64,000 nt of DNA, taken from Shimia marina. Lineage in GTDB: Bacteria; Pseudomonadota; Alphaproteobacteria; Rhodobacterales; Rhodobacteraceae. Each line of letters opens with the position of its first letter. Positions within the stretch are counted from its first letter, which is position 1. Position numbers and translations under genes: made by a program. Positions 56,415 to 64,000 of this stretch are shown in pieces. Location: positions 1 to 64,000 of the forward strand of contig NZ_CYPW01000006.1 in assembly GCF_001458175.1 (NCBI RefSeq), in the 5' to 3' direction. The notes beneath the pieces are model-generated. The model ran no database searches, had not been told where the DNA came from, and saw nothing but the letters and a program-made list of their open reading frames with translations.

Positions 56415-56511
56415 GCCCTGATTCTATTGCAGGGTGATTCGGGGTGCAACAGTCCTATGAACTGAGCAGGATTGGGCTTAACGACGCCACGGGCGGTACA
56501 CTTGTCTGCTA

Positions 56512-57486
56512 CTAACTGCCGCCACCTAGCAAAACAGCCTCAACACGGCGGTTTTCCATCCGTCCGGCTTCAGTAGCATTAGACGCTATCGGAGAAAGAT
56601 AGCCTGCACCATGCGCCTCGAGCTGCGTTGCCGCAACGCCATAAGTTTCAATCAACACGCGCCTTACGGCCGAGGCACGACGCTGCGAAACACTTACATT
56701 GGCCGACAAGCTGCCTTCTGTATCGGTGTGCCCAACCAATGCAACACGCCTTCTAGCGTCCGCATTCAAAAATGAGGCCAGAGCCTTCAGAGACGCGACG
56801 GATGTATTCGATAATCTAGAGGCTCCTGTGGCAAAGGCCAAATCATCCAGCACCACATGGCCATATTCCTCTAAGTGCGAGACGTATCCAACACGAGGCA
56901 TGGTTTGATCGGATGATTTTGGAGTGTGATCCTGCGCGCGTTCAGAAGGATCAATAGCCGCATCCGATGCTGCTGCCGCCTGGTCTTGCAGCACGCTTTG
57001 GGAAACAGTGTCAATTTGAACCATTCCGGCCTGTACCGTGCGACTCACAAGAATCGTGACACCTTCTGGACCCTTATTCGTTTCCCGCTTCGCAGAAACA
57101 AAATAGTAGTCAGAGAGATCCACAAACATGTTGGGCGGCAACAAGACATCAAGACTGAATCTGAAGTCAAATCCTCCACAACCCACATCATCGCAGGACA
57201 AAAGAACTTCATAGTCCTGCGCCGTCGCCTGTTTCGCCAATGTCTCCGCGAGCGCAGCGGTGCCGACAAAACCGCTCGACACACGCCACGTCTGCTGCTT
57301 CACGAGCCCCGTGACCGGCATCGTCGGAACACCGCCTTCTTCAAATCTCCCTGTGGGTAGCGCAAGGACTGTTTGTGGCTTGCTCGCACCATAAACCATC
57401 TGAGCAGCATCACTCAGATCAGGCTCAAAGGCCCAAGCTGCCCCGGGCAATACCGCGACAAAGCCTATGATGCGCGCAAAGTTCAT
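56512..57486 (-). CDS. OmpA-family protein with N-terminal signal
   Basis: A 324-residue secreted protein. Residues 1-19 form a signal peptide ending AWA. A middle domain (about 40-190) is of unknown type, and residues 200-324 form a peptidoglycan-binding OmpA-like domain with VALVGHTDTEGS, LSQRRASAVRRVL-like (VSQRRASAVRRVLIE) and the ENRRVE close. It overlaps the AhpD-like gene by four bases, so the two are coupled. Confidence 0.87.
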   Translation of the reverse strand: MNFARIIGFVAVLPGAAWAFEPDLSDAAQMVYGASKPQTVLALPTGRFEEGGVPTMPVTGLVKQQTWRVSSGFVGTAALAETLAKQATAQDYEVLLSCDDVGCGGFDFRFSLDVLLPPNMFVDLSDYYFVSAKRETNKGPEGVTILVSRTVQAGMVQIDTVSQSVLQDQAAAASDAAIDPSERAQDHTPKSSDQTMPRVGYVSHLEEYGHVVLDDLAFATGASRLSNTSVASLKALASFLNADARRRVALVGHTDTEGSLSANVSVSQRRASAVRRVLIETYGVAATQLEAHGAGYLSPIASNATEAGRMENRRVEAVLLGGGS

Positions 57487-58055
57487 CTGTGGAGCGCGTG
57501 ATACTCTTCATTGGGCGCCATCTTTGTCGCCGAAGCTACGCGGTTGGACATATTGTAAAACCCTGCAACATTGGCAATGTCCCAAATATCGCGATCTGAG
57601 AAACCGACATCGCGCAAAGCCTGTCTATCCTGCTCCTCAATGGTGCTGGAGGCCACAGTCATCTTCTCAGAGAACGCAAGCATCGCATACTGTCGCTCAT
57701 CCAGATCTGCGACACGCCAGTTCATGACCATTTTCTCACCAAGTGCAGGGTCACCTGAAAGCTCCCGCACTGCAGCACCATGTGCGACGAGGCAATAGAA
57801 GCATTTGTTGATCGAACTGACCGCAACTGCAATCATTTCGCGTTCCAGTTTGGACAGGCCGCTCTCCGCCAGCATCAAATCATTGTAGAGGGCAGTAAAG
57901 GCATTCAGTTTGGCGGCATCAATCGCGTAGGCCTTCAGCACATTGGGCACCAAGCCCAATTTGTCCTGACAGATTTCAAAATAGCGCTGGGTTTCAGCTG
58001 GCAGAGGATCCATCATAGGAATATCCAGAGCCGTAGGTTCTTTAACTGTCGTCAT
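57483..58055 (-). CDS. AhpD-like carboxymuconolactone decarboxylase family protein (peroxidase-related)
   Basis: A 190-residue protein with the CMD fold. KCFYCLVAHGAAV gives the CxxC pair and the nearby histidine expected in AhpD-like peroxidase-related enzymes. The start MTTVKEP at 58055 has GGAGG 5 nt before it, which is decisive against the longer reading. It lies downstream of the GNAT gene and upstream of the OmpA gene. Confidence 0.9.
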   Translation of the reverse strand: MTTVKEPTALDIPMMDPLPAETQRYFEICQDKLGLVPNVLKAYAIDAAKLNAFTALYNDLMLAESGLSKLEREMIAVAVSSINKCFYCLVAHGAAVRELSGDPALGEKMVMNWRVADLDERQYAMLAFSEKMTVASSTIEEQDRQALRDVGFSDRDIWDIANVAGFYNMSNRVASATKMAPNEEYHALHR

Positions 58056-58066
58056 ACTTACCTCCC

Positions 58067-58795
58067 TCAAGTCTTGATTTTTTGCCTGTAACGATAGGCA
58101 CCCACCGCGGTCATTCCGAGGCCTGAATATAGCGCATTCGCGGCCTCGTTAGCGCGAGTACAAACAACCGCCAGATGGGTACCACCCTGCTGAGCAGTCC
58201 ATATTGCAGCCCTCTGCATCAAAAACCGAGCAACGCCCTGGCGGCGTTGAAACGGTAGGATTTCCAAGGCGTGCACCATACCCACACCTTTATGCAACCC
58301 AAGAAAAGCAGCGCCGGCGGGTTTATCCTGCCATCGCGAAATCAGTCCTGTTTTAGGGCCAAGAACACGTTTCATCACCTCGACACGCTCAGGACCGATG
58401 CCGCCATGTGCCCAAATTTCTTCCATGATGCGCAGTGGCTCCCATGCAGGGATCGCAGCCGTGCGCGGAGGAGTAGGTTCAAGCAAATCTGTGACGGGAA
58501 TCGCGTACATCACCACTGGATCGACAATAGTGTACCCCAGTGCCTCAAGCGCTTGATCGAGTTGATCTTCCTCATCACGCAGTTGGAAAAGAGGCGTTTG
58601 TCCCAGCCGCACCATCGCAGCTTCCGCCAGATCAACGTTAGAGAGGCAATTGTGTGTCTTACTGGTCGCAGCGGATGCTCTTTTTCCACCGCCCTGACCA
58701 TCCCGAATAACAAATTCCGCCACTTCAAACTTTTCGGCGGCAGGCCATGTTGCATCAAGAACATCAAACAACTCTGAGGAGCTAGGCAACGCCAT
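58067..58795 (-). CDS. GNAT-family N-acetyltransferase
   Basis: A 242-residue protein. The C-terminal half carries the acetyl-CoA loop ILPFQRRQGVARFLM and the final ALYSGLGMTAVGAYRYR. The N-terminal half (about 1-110) is less conserved and may be a degenerate second GNAT fold. ATG at 58795 overlaps the CinA-like stop. Substrate unknown. Confidence 0.85.
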   Translation of the reverse strand: MALPSSSELFDVLDATWPAAEKFEVAEFVIRDGQGGGKRASAATSKTHNCLSNVDLAEAAMVRLGQTPLFQLRDEEDQLDQALEALGYTIVDPVVMYAIPVTDLLEPTPPRTAAIPAWEPLRIMEEIWAHGGIGPERVEVMKRVLGPKTGLISRWQDKPAGAAFLGLHKGVGMVHALEILPFQRRQGVARFLMQRAAIWTAQQGGTHLAVVCTRANEAANALYSGLGMTAVGAYRYRQKIKT

Positions 58796-59514
58796 CACGC
58801 AAATAACTCAGCCAAACGCGCCATGGCTTCATCAACTCGCTGCCCATCCGTCCCCCGAATGACCACATTCGCACCATAGGCCCCATTCTGTTGATAGGGA
58901 TAGGATCCAACAGAAAGATCCGAGTAAGTCGCTGCAAGCTCAGCCAGCGGCCCAGCGATCTCCCCTTCCCCACGCTCAATCCGAAGCGTTTGACTCAAAA
59001 CCGGATCACCACCTGTCAGCGTCGGCATAATGCTGGCAACCATGGCTTGAAACACCGAAGGGACGCCCGCCATCACATAGACATTTTCCAAGACGAAGCC
59101 CGGAGCAACGGACACAGGGTTCTCGATCAGCGTGGCGCCCTCTGGAATGCGCGCCATGCGTTGACGGGCTTCGTTAAATTCTTGTCCGGATTTATCATAA
59201 TGGGCCTGTAGCAAAGCTCTTGCATCATCACGCACGCCGATGGTCTTCCCAAAGGCCTCTGCAATGCAGTCCGCGGTAATATCATCATGTGTTGGCCCAA
59301 TACCGCCAGAGGTAAAAACACTGCCATATTCGCGAGAAAGACCCTGTACGGTCTCGACAATTTTTGAAGCGACATCAGGAACGATACGGACTTCTGCCAG
59401 TGAGATCCCATGTTTGGTCAATTCACCGGCCAAATAATGCATATTCGCATCACGCGTTCTGCCAGAGAGGATTTCATCGCCAATCACGAGCATTGCAGCG
59501 GTTGGATTTGCCAT
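58795..59514 (-). CDS. Molybdopterin-binding protein, CinA N-terminal-like
   Basis: A 239-residue protein with the MoCF-biosynthesis/CinA N-terminal fold. It begins ANPTAAMLVIGDEILSGRTRDAN and carries FTSGGIGPTHDDITAD. It lacks the C-terminal nicotinamide-amide-hydrolase domain of full CinA. AAGGA precedes the ATG. It is divergent from sfsA by 46 nt and coupled to the GNAT gene. Confidence 0.9.
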   Translation of the reverse strand: MANPTAAMLVIGDEILSGRTRDANMHYLAGELTKHGISLAEVRIVPDVASKIVETVQGLSREYGSVFTSGGIGPTHDDITADCIAEAFGKTIGVRDDARALLQAHYDKSGQEFNEARQRMARIPEGATLIENPVSVAPGFVLENVYVMAGVPSVFQAMVASIMPTLTGGDPVLSQTLRIERGEGEIAGPLAELAATYSDLSVGSYPYQQNGAYGANVVIRGTDGQRVDEAMARLAELFA

Positions 59515-59560
59515 AAGTGCTTTCCTTGTCAGAAGTCTACCGCAGGTATAGGGCTGAGGG

Positions 59561-60265
59561 ATGCGCTTTCAAACCCCTCTTATCCCCGCTGAGCTCAAAC
59601 GTCGCTACAAACGCTTTCTGGCTGATGCCATTTTATCAGATGGCACCGAAATCACCGCCCATTGTGCCAACCCTGGCTCCATGATGGGATTGGCCATTCC
59701 CGGGAACCGCATATGGCTTGAGCCCAACGATGATCCAAAGAAAAAGCTCAAGTTCGGCTGGCGGCTTGTTGAGCACGATGGCGGACATTTCACAGGCGTG
59801 GACACATCCGTGCCAAATCGCGCGCTGAAAGCCGCCCTTCAAAATAAAGAGATCGCAGAATTTGCCGCCTATGACGACATCCGCCCTGAGGTGAAATACG
59901 GCACCAATAGCAGGATCGACTTTCTACTGACCTCACAGGGCAAACCAGACCATTACGTTGAAGTAAAATCCGTCACGCTGTCGCGCCAGGAAGGGCTGGC
60001 TGAATTTCCCGACAGTGTCACCGCCCGAGGCGCAAAGCACCTCTCCGAGCTCTCAACCATGAAAGCTCAGGGGCACGATGCAACCATGTTTTATCTCGTT
60101 CAGCGCACAGACGCCGCGCGCGTATCTTTGGCCGCAGACATAGACCCGACCTATGCGACCACCTTTAAGGCTGCGCGTAAAGCCGGAGTAGAAGTGCTTG
60201 CCTACAGTTGCGTTATATCGCCTCAATCCATCACAATCGGTGTACGTCTACCATTCGAAGAATAG
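59561..60265 (+). CDS. sfsA: DNA/RNA nuclease SfsA
   Basis: A 234-residue SfsA family protein. It contains RYKRFLADAILSDGTEITAHCANPGSM near the N-terminus and the nuclease-like E-x-K in VEVKSVTLSR, plus GAKHLSELSTMKAQGH. SfsA was named for a maltose effect in Escherichia coli; a nuclease fold is known. It is separated from map by 92 nt. Confidence 0.94.
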   Translation: MRFQTPLIPAELKRRYKRFLADAILSDGTEITAHCANPGSMMGLAIPGNRIWLEPNDDPKKKLKFGWRLVEHDGGHFTGVDTSVPNRALKAALQNKEIAEFAAYDDIRPEVKYGTNSRIDFLLTSQGKPDHYVEVKSVTLSRQEGLAEFPDSVTARGAKHLSELSTMKAQGHDATMFYLVQRTDAARVSLAADIDPTYATTFKAARKAGVEVLAYSCVISPQSITIGVRLPFEE

Positions 60266-60357
60266 TCGCAATACGCACACCTGAACTGAGGTGCCTCTAG
60301 TACTTCGATGCAAATTCTCCTACATAGCCTCGGACACAATGCGATGGAGCAGTTCTC

Positions 60358-61224
60358 ATGATCGGCAGAGGCCGCAAAACACGCGATGACATTCGCATCT
60401 ATTCACCGGAAGATCATGCTGGCATGCACAAAGCCGGTGCTCTTGCGGCACAGATTTTGGATGAGATTGCAGAACATGTGTTTCCGGGGCAGACCACGGA
60501 AGAACTCGATCGACTGATTGAGGGCAAAGTGCGCGCCGCAGGCGCGGAGTCCGCAACGATCGGGTATCGCGGCTATCAACATGCGAGCTGTATCAGCGTT
60601 AATCACGTTGTGTGCCATGGCATTCCCGGAAGTCCGATTCCGAAATGGAAGAAGGAAACCAGCGCACAAAAAGAAGACCCAATGCGCGCCAATGACAAGC
60701 TACAGGACGGCGATATTCTCAATATTGATGTCACCGTCATCGTAGATGGCTGGTTTGGGGATACAAGCCGGATGTATGTGGCAGGCAAACCCAAAGCCTT
60801 TGCAAAGAAGCTCATTCAGGTCACGCATGATGCCCTGATGATCGGAATTGAAACCGTCAAGCCAGGCAACACCTTTGGTGATATCGGCAATGCCATCCAG
60901 ACCTATGTGGAGCGCCAACGGATGTCCGTGGTGCGTGATTTTTGTGGCCACGGTCTTGGACTGGTGTTTCACGCGCCTCCCAACGTGTTGCACTATGGGC
61001 GCGCAGGCAGCGGCCCCATTCTTGAGGAAGGCATGTTCTTCACCATCGAACCGATGGTGAACCTTGGCAGACCTGAGACAAAAGTGCTTGCCGATGACTG
61101 GACAGCCGTCACGCGAGATAAGTCACTCTCTGCTCAGTTTGAGCACTCTGTGGGGGTCACCTCAAATGGGGTGGACATCTTCACCTTATCGGAAAAGGGC
61201 CTCTTCCACCCGACATGGGGCTAG
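60358..61224 (+). CDS. map: Methionine aminopeptidase, type I
   Basis: A 288-residue metalloprotease that removes N-terminal Met from nascent proteins. The pair of aspartates lies in DILNIDVTVIVDGWFGDTS, the histidine in FCGHGLGLVFHAPPNV, and the glutamates in FFTIEPMVN and later SAQFEHSVGV. GGAG stands 8 nt before the ATG. Its stop nearly touches the opposite-strand rsmD. Confidence 0.96.
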   Translation: MIGRGRKTRDDIRIYSPEDHAGMHKAGALAAQILDEIAEHVFPGQTTEELDRLIEGKVRAAGAESATIGYRGYQHASCISVNHVVCHGIPGSPIPKWKKETSAQKEDPMRANDKLQDGDILNIDVTVIVDGWFGDTSRMYVAGKPKAFAKKLIQVTHDALMIGIETVKPGNTFGDIGNAIQTYVERQRMSVVRDFCGHGLGLVFHAPPNVLHYGRAGSGPILEEGMFFTIEPMVNLGRPETKVLADDWTAVTRDKSLSAQFEHSVGVTSNGVDIFTLSEKGLFHPTWG

Positions 61225-61225
61225 C

Positions 61226-61795
61226 CTACGGCGGAGAAACAAGCCGCAGGAAGGTGACATGCGTGTCACCATATCTGCGCGCATCCAACTGCTGAAACCC
61301 TAGCGGCGCCAATTGGGGCGCTGCTTCTTCCCATACGATGAGCGCATCTGGAGCAAGCCACCCTTTGACCTGTGCGCTTTGCAATGCGCGCGCACCTAGT
61401 GTCTTGCCATAGGGCGGATCCAGAAACACCAAATCACATGCCACGCCCGGATTGTCCCGCAAACGGGTGGCATCGCATTTCACCAAGCTGGCGTCAGATT
61501 TTGCACCCAAGCGTTTGATGTTGTCACCAATCAATCGGCCAGCAACGCGCCCCTCATCCACCAATGTGGCAGACTTTGCGCCACGAGAGAGCGCCTCCAA
61601 CCCGAGTGCGCCAGTACCCGCAAACAGGTCAAGCACATGCGCGCCTGTGATTGGATTGCCAAATTTGCCCCCAACCAAAACATTAAAAAGGCTTTCACGC
61701 ACACGATCCGTGGTGGGCCGCAGGTGCATACCAGCGTCCCCTTTGCCCACGGCGGTGAGCGCCGTACCACGCCATTTGCCTGCAATAATCCTCAC
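61226..61795 (-). CDS. rsmD: 16S rRNA (guanine966-N2)-methyltransferase
   Basis: A 189-residue methyltransferase. MRIIAGKWRG is the usual N-terminus, the SAM loop is VLDLFAGTGALGLEALSRG, and DLVFLDPPYGK is the catalytic motif. The start is GTG at 61795, overlapping the upstream flavoprotein stop by four bases (GTGA). It modifies guanine 966 in the small-subunit rRNA. Confidence 0.95.
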   Translation of the reverse strand: MRIIAGKWRGTALTAVGKGDAGMHLRPTTDRVRESLFNVLVGGKFGNPITGAHVLDLFAGTGALGLEALSRGAKSATLVDEGRVAGRLIGDNIKRLGAKSDASLVKCDATRLRDNPGVACDLVFLDPPYGKTLGARALQSAQVKGWLAPDALIVWEEAAPQLAPLGFQQLDARRYGDTHVTFLRLVSPP

Positions 61796-63000
61796 GCGCG
61801 CAACAGATCTTTGATATCGACAGTCAGATCCTGAACCAAATCAGAACTTGGGGACTTGCCACTTTCAATCAATCGCTTGCCCACCATGTAGTCCCTCGGC
61901 GCATTGGCCGCATCCACCGCCACTAGGGTTTCTCCCGTATAGTACCAAAAAGACTTTACACTGTCTGACGTGCTCCGCGTCACAACGCGATCGTAGCCCG
62001 CGTTCCAGCCCGCAATCTGCAATTTCACATCGTATTGATCCGACCAAAACCACGGCTTGGCGATATAGGATTTTTCCGCCCCCAGAATATTTTCGGCAAC
62101 CACTTCGGACTGCTCAATCGCATTTGGCACGCTTTCCAAGCGGATTTGCGTGCCCTTGTAAGGAAAGGAGGCGCAGTCGCCAGCAGACCAAACATGTGCA
62201 ACAGAGGTTCGGCCGAAGGCGTCAGTTTGAATGCCATTTTCCAATTCAGCACCAATCGCACTCGCCAGCCCCACGTTCGGCTGCACCCCAACGCCAACAA
62301 TTACAAAGTCCACTGCCAGTGTTTCGCCGTTGGTCAGTCTGGCAGCTTCAACGCGGCCAGTTCCGTCAAGCTGTTGCAAGCCAACGCCCTCAACAATCCT
62401 CACTCCGTGCTTGCGATGCAAATCCCGGAAAAAATCACTGGTCTCAGGCGCTGCAACCCTCTGCAAAATGCGATCGGACATTTCCACAAGTGTCACCTCC
62501 AGACCTTTCGAAGCAGCCACCGCTGCGGCTTCGAGCCCGATGTAACCACCTCCGACAATCAGCACACGCTTGCCTTCAGAAAATTCCGGGGCCATCGCAT
62601 CTACATCGTCTAGGTCCCGCACCACATAGACGCCCGCTAGATTGCCACCGATGCTGTCAGGCAAGCGGTTGGGAGAAGCGCCAGTTGCAAGAACGAGTTC
62701 GTCATACGCCAACACATCCTCGCCAATCGACAGGGACTTTGCCGCGGGATCAATTGAGGTGACTTCAGAGTTCAGTCTCAGATCAATGTTCTGTTCTGCG
62801 TAGAAACTCTCCGGACGCAAGAACAAGCGCTCCACATCCATCTCACCAAGAAGATATTTCTTGGACAACGGTGGGCGCTGATATGGCGGCACAGCCTCGG
62901 CACCAACCAAAGTGATCTGGCCTTCAAAACCAAGGGCCCGAAGTTTCGCCACACAGGCGGCTCCGGCCTGACCTGCACCAACCACGACGACATGTGTCAT
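61792..63000 (-). CDS. FAD-dependent pyridine nucleotide reductase (ferredoxin reductase-like)
   Basis: A 402-residue flavoprotein with two nucleotide folds: VVVVGAGQAGAAC for FAD at the start and VLIVGGGYIGLEAA for NAD(P)H in the middle, then VWSAGDCASFP. It belongs with rhodocoxin/putidaredoxin reductases that give electrons to a ferredoxin, and could serve a P450 elsewhere. Start at 63000 with GGGGA before it. A [2Fe-2S] ferredoxin is not adjacent. Confidence 0.93.
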   Translation of the reverse strand: MTHVVVVGAGQAGAACVAKLRALGFEGQITLVGAEAVPPYQRPPLSKKYLLGEMDVERLFLRPESFYAEQNIDLRLNSEVTSIDPAAKSLSIGEDVLAYDELVLATGASPNRLPDSIGGNLAGVYVVRDLDDVDAMAPEFSEGKRVLIVGGGYIGLEAAAVAASKGLEVTLVEMSDRILQRVAAPETSDFFRDLHRKHGVRIVEGVGLQQLDGTGRVEAARLTNGETLAVDFVIVGVGVQPNVGLASAIGAELENGIQTDAFGRTSVAHVWSAGDCASFPYKGTQIRLESVPNAIEQSEVVAENILGAEKSYIAKPWFWSDQYDVKLQIAGWNAGYDRVVTRSTSDSVKSFWYYTGETLVAVDAANAPRDYMVGKRLIESGKSPSSDLVQDLTVDIKDLLRA

Positions 63001-63084
63001 GTTCATTCCCCCAACTGCCATTGCCTCAATCGCCGCGGAGCCTATATCGTCAATTCAGGGAAACGCAATGAAGAGAATAGAACA

Positions 63085-63573
63085 ATGACAATTTCTGTTG
63101 GAGATACACTGCCGGCTGGCACCTTGATGAAGGTCGGCGAAAACGGCCCCGAACCCGTTAGCATCGAGAGCCTGTCAAAAGGGAAAAAGATCGTGCTGTT
63201 CGGATTGCCGGGCGCGTTTACTTCCACATGTTCGAGCGCCCATTTGCCAAGCTTCATGCGCACGGCCGAAGCCTTCAAAGACAAAGGTGTGGAAGACATC
63301 ATTTGCCTGTCAGTCAACGACCCATTTGTGATGGACGCGTGGGACAAAGACACCAAAGCCTCTGAGGCCGGAGTATCGCTTCTGGCAGATCCAAATGGCG
63401 ACGTTACGGTTGCAATGGGACTGGAGTTCAATGTGCCAGAAATCGGCTTCAACAATCGCTCTCAGCGGTACTCGGCACTGATCGAAGATGGTGTGGTCAA
63501 AGTGTTGAACTTGGAAGAGTCTCCTGGCGCCTGCGAGATCAGCGCGGGCGAGACACTTCTCAACGCTATGTAA
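63085..63573 (+). CDS. Peroxiredoxin (Prx5/glutaredoxin-dependent type)
   Basis: A 162-residue peroxiredoxin. The peroxidatic cysteine is Cys49 in LPGAFTSTCSSAHLPSF, and a second cysteine near 151 (PGACEISAG) may be resolving or may be free. The family reduces peroxides using thiols such as glutathione or glutaredoxin. ATG at 63085. It is divergent from the flavoprotein gene. Confidence 0.95.
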   Translation: MTISVGDTLPAGTLMKVGENGPEPVSIESLSKGKKIVLFGLPGAFTSTCSSAHLPSFMRTAEAFKDKGVEDIICLSVNDPFVMDAWDKDTKASEAGVSLLADPNGDVTVAMGLEFNVPEIGFNNRSQRYSALIEDGVVKVLNLEESPGACEISAGETLLNAM

Positions 63574-63633
63574 CACCTCGGGTCGCACACTGGTTTTTCG
63601 CCGATGTGCGGCCTGTCTTTCAAGTTCCGCGCT

Positions 63634-63924
63634 TTAAAGCGTGTCCAACTTGCGGGCCAGTTTCGCATCAAGTGATGAGAGCCCTCCTACGTCATGCGTG
63701 GTTAAGACCACATCTACGCGGTTGTAGACATTGAGCCATTCAGGGTGATGGTTCCACTTTTCCGCCCAGATTGCTGCCCGGGTCATCCAGCCAAAAGCGT
63801 CCACGAAGCTTTCAAAGTGAAATGTCTTCACCAAGGCATCTCTATCGCCATCTAATTGCCAATCGTTTTCCAACAAAGGCGTAAGCACAGCATCCCGCGC
63901 AGCAGCGCTGAGTTTTTCGGTCAT
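63634..63924 (-). CDS. phhB: Pterin-4a-carbinolamine dehydratase
   Basis: A 96-residue dehydratase that recycles tetrahydrobiopterin-type cofactors, with the [19 protein letters not shown] and [10 protein letters not shown] motifs of the active-site histidines. It overlaps an upstream frame by ATGA, so it probably is the last gene of a minus-strand operon entering from beyond the window edge. Confidence 0.96.
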   Translation of the reverse strand: MTEKLSAAARDAVLTPLLENDWQLDGDRDALVKTFHFESFVDAFGWMTRAAIWAEKWNHHPEWLNVYNRVDVVLTTHDVGGLSSLDAKLARKLDTL

Positions 63925-64000
63925 TCATGATCCTCCCCCTGTGACTGTTTGAACGGGCCCCAAGATGTCAGAACTTCGATATCTTGCGACACCGCCTCAC
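63921..64000 (-). CDS. C-terminal fragment of an unidentified upstream gene
   Basis: On the minus strand a frame open to the window edge ends [20 protein letters not shown] then GEDHE and stops at 63921-63923, with TGA overlapping the phhB start as ATGA. Only about 26 residues are visible, so no identity can be given. Confidence 0.5.
   Translation of the reverse strand, partial: EAVSQDIEVLTSWGPFKQSQGEDHE

Overview
The window is a stretch of chromosome from a high-GC alphaproteobacterium, almost certainly a Rhodobacteraceae (Roseobacter-group) member. The main indications are the gene order ChvI/ChvG-HprK-RapZ-EIIA-HPr divergent from ATP-dependent PEP carboxykinase, a short HisG paired with HisZ, a DUF6473-like protein, a GT14/DUF5928-type glycosyltransferase, a zinc-finger CHCC protein, and Roseobacter-style extragenic palindromes with a GGATATTT core. 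No phage, insertion sequence, CRISPR array or rRNA operon was seen. One tRNA (CAT anticodon) lies at 34009-34085.

Layout. Positions 1-9.3 kb: the 5' end of tuf, a lipoprotein, a cytochrome P450, parC, an SH3-domain protein, an SDR, a small twin-TM protein, a cobalamin adenosyltransferase and etfBA. Positions 9.3-19.2 kb: a DUF6473-like protein, 3-hydroxybutyryl-CoA dehydrogenase, then a minus-strand operon chvI-chvG-hprK-rapZ-EIIA-ptsH-acyltransferase facing away from pckA, and a VOC protein. Positions 19.3-33.7 kb: a complete carbon-phosphorus lyase (phosphonate) locus. It holds phnG-H-I-(unknown 157-aa gene)-J-K-L-N, two different phnM genes, a DUF1045 2H-phosphoesterase, phnF, a hexapeptide transferase and the transporter phnC-D-E1-E2. 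Positions 34-40.6 kb: tRNA, aroQ, tex, and hisS-hisZ-hisG. Positions 40.8-47.8 kb: a flotillin/YqiJ pair, an orphan mobile-mystery-protein-A regulator, slyX and dnaE. Positions 48-54 kb: fadH, a LysR regulator, then divergent sulfotransferase and GT14 glycosyltransferase genes. Positions 54-64 kb: an ABC ATPase, zf-CHCC protein, histidine phosphatase, WGR protein, OmpA-like protein, AhpD-like protein, GNAT, CinA-like protein, sfsA, map, rsmD, a ferredoxin-reductase-like flavoprotein, a peroxiredoxin and a pterin carbinolamine dehydratase.

How the genes work together. The phn locus takes up phosphonates (PhnCDE), attaches them to ribose triphosphate (PhnGHIL), removes pyrophosphate (PhnM), cleaves the C-P bond (PhnJ) and recycles ribose phosphate (PhnN). 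PhnP, which normally opens the cyclic ribose phosphate, is absent from the window. The DUF1045 2H-phosphoesterase is a reasonable candidate to replace it. Candidate Pho boxes precede phnG and phnC, and an inverted repeat between phnF and phnG is a candidate PhnF operator. The ChvGI/regulatory-PTS block next to pckA suggests control of carbon metabolism. GCGCTAAC-type half-palindromes resembling the CceR operator occur before both pckA and etfBA.

The most unusual points are the unrecognised gene embedded by ATGA overlaps inside the C-P lyase operon, the DUF1045/PhnP replacement idea, the second divergent PhnM, hairpins on both sides of phnD, the orphan mobile mystery protein A, the sulfotransferase/GT14 pair and several dispersed palindromic repeats. 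All assignments come from reading the sequence and remembered family features. No database search was run.
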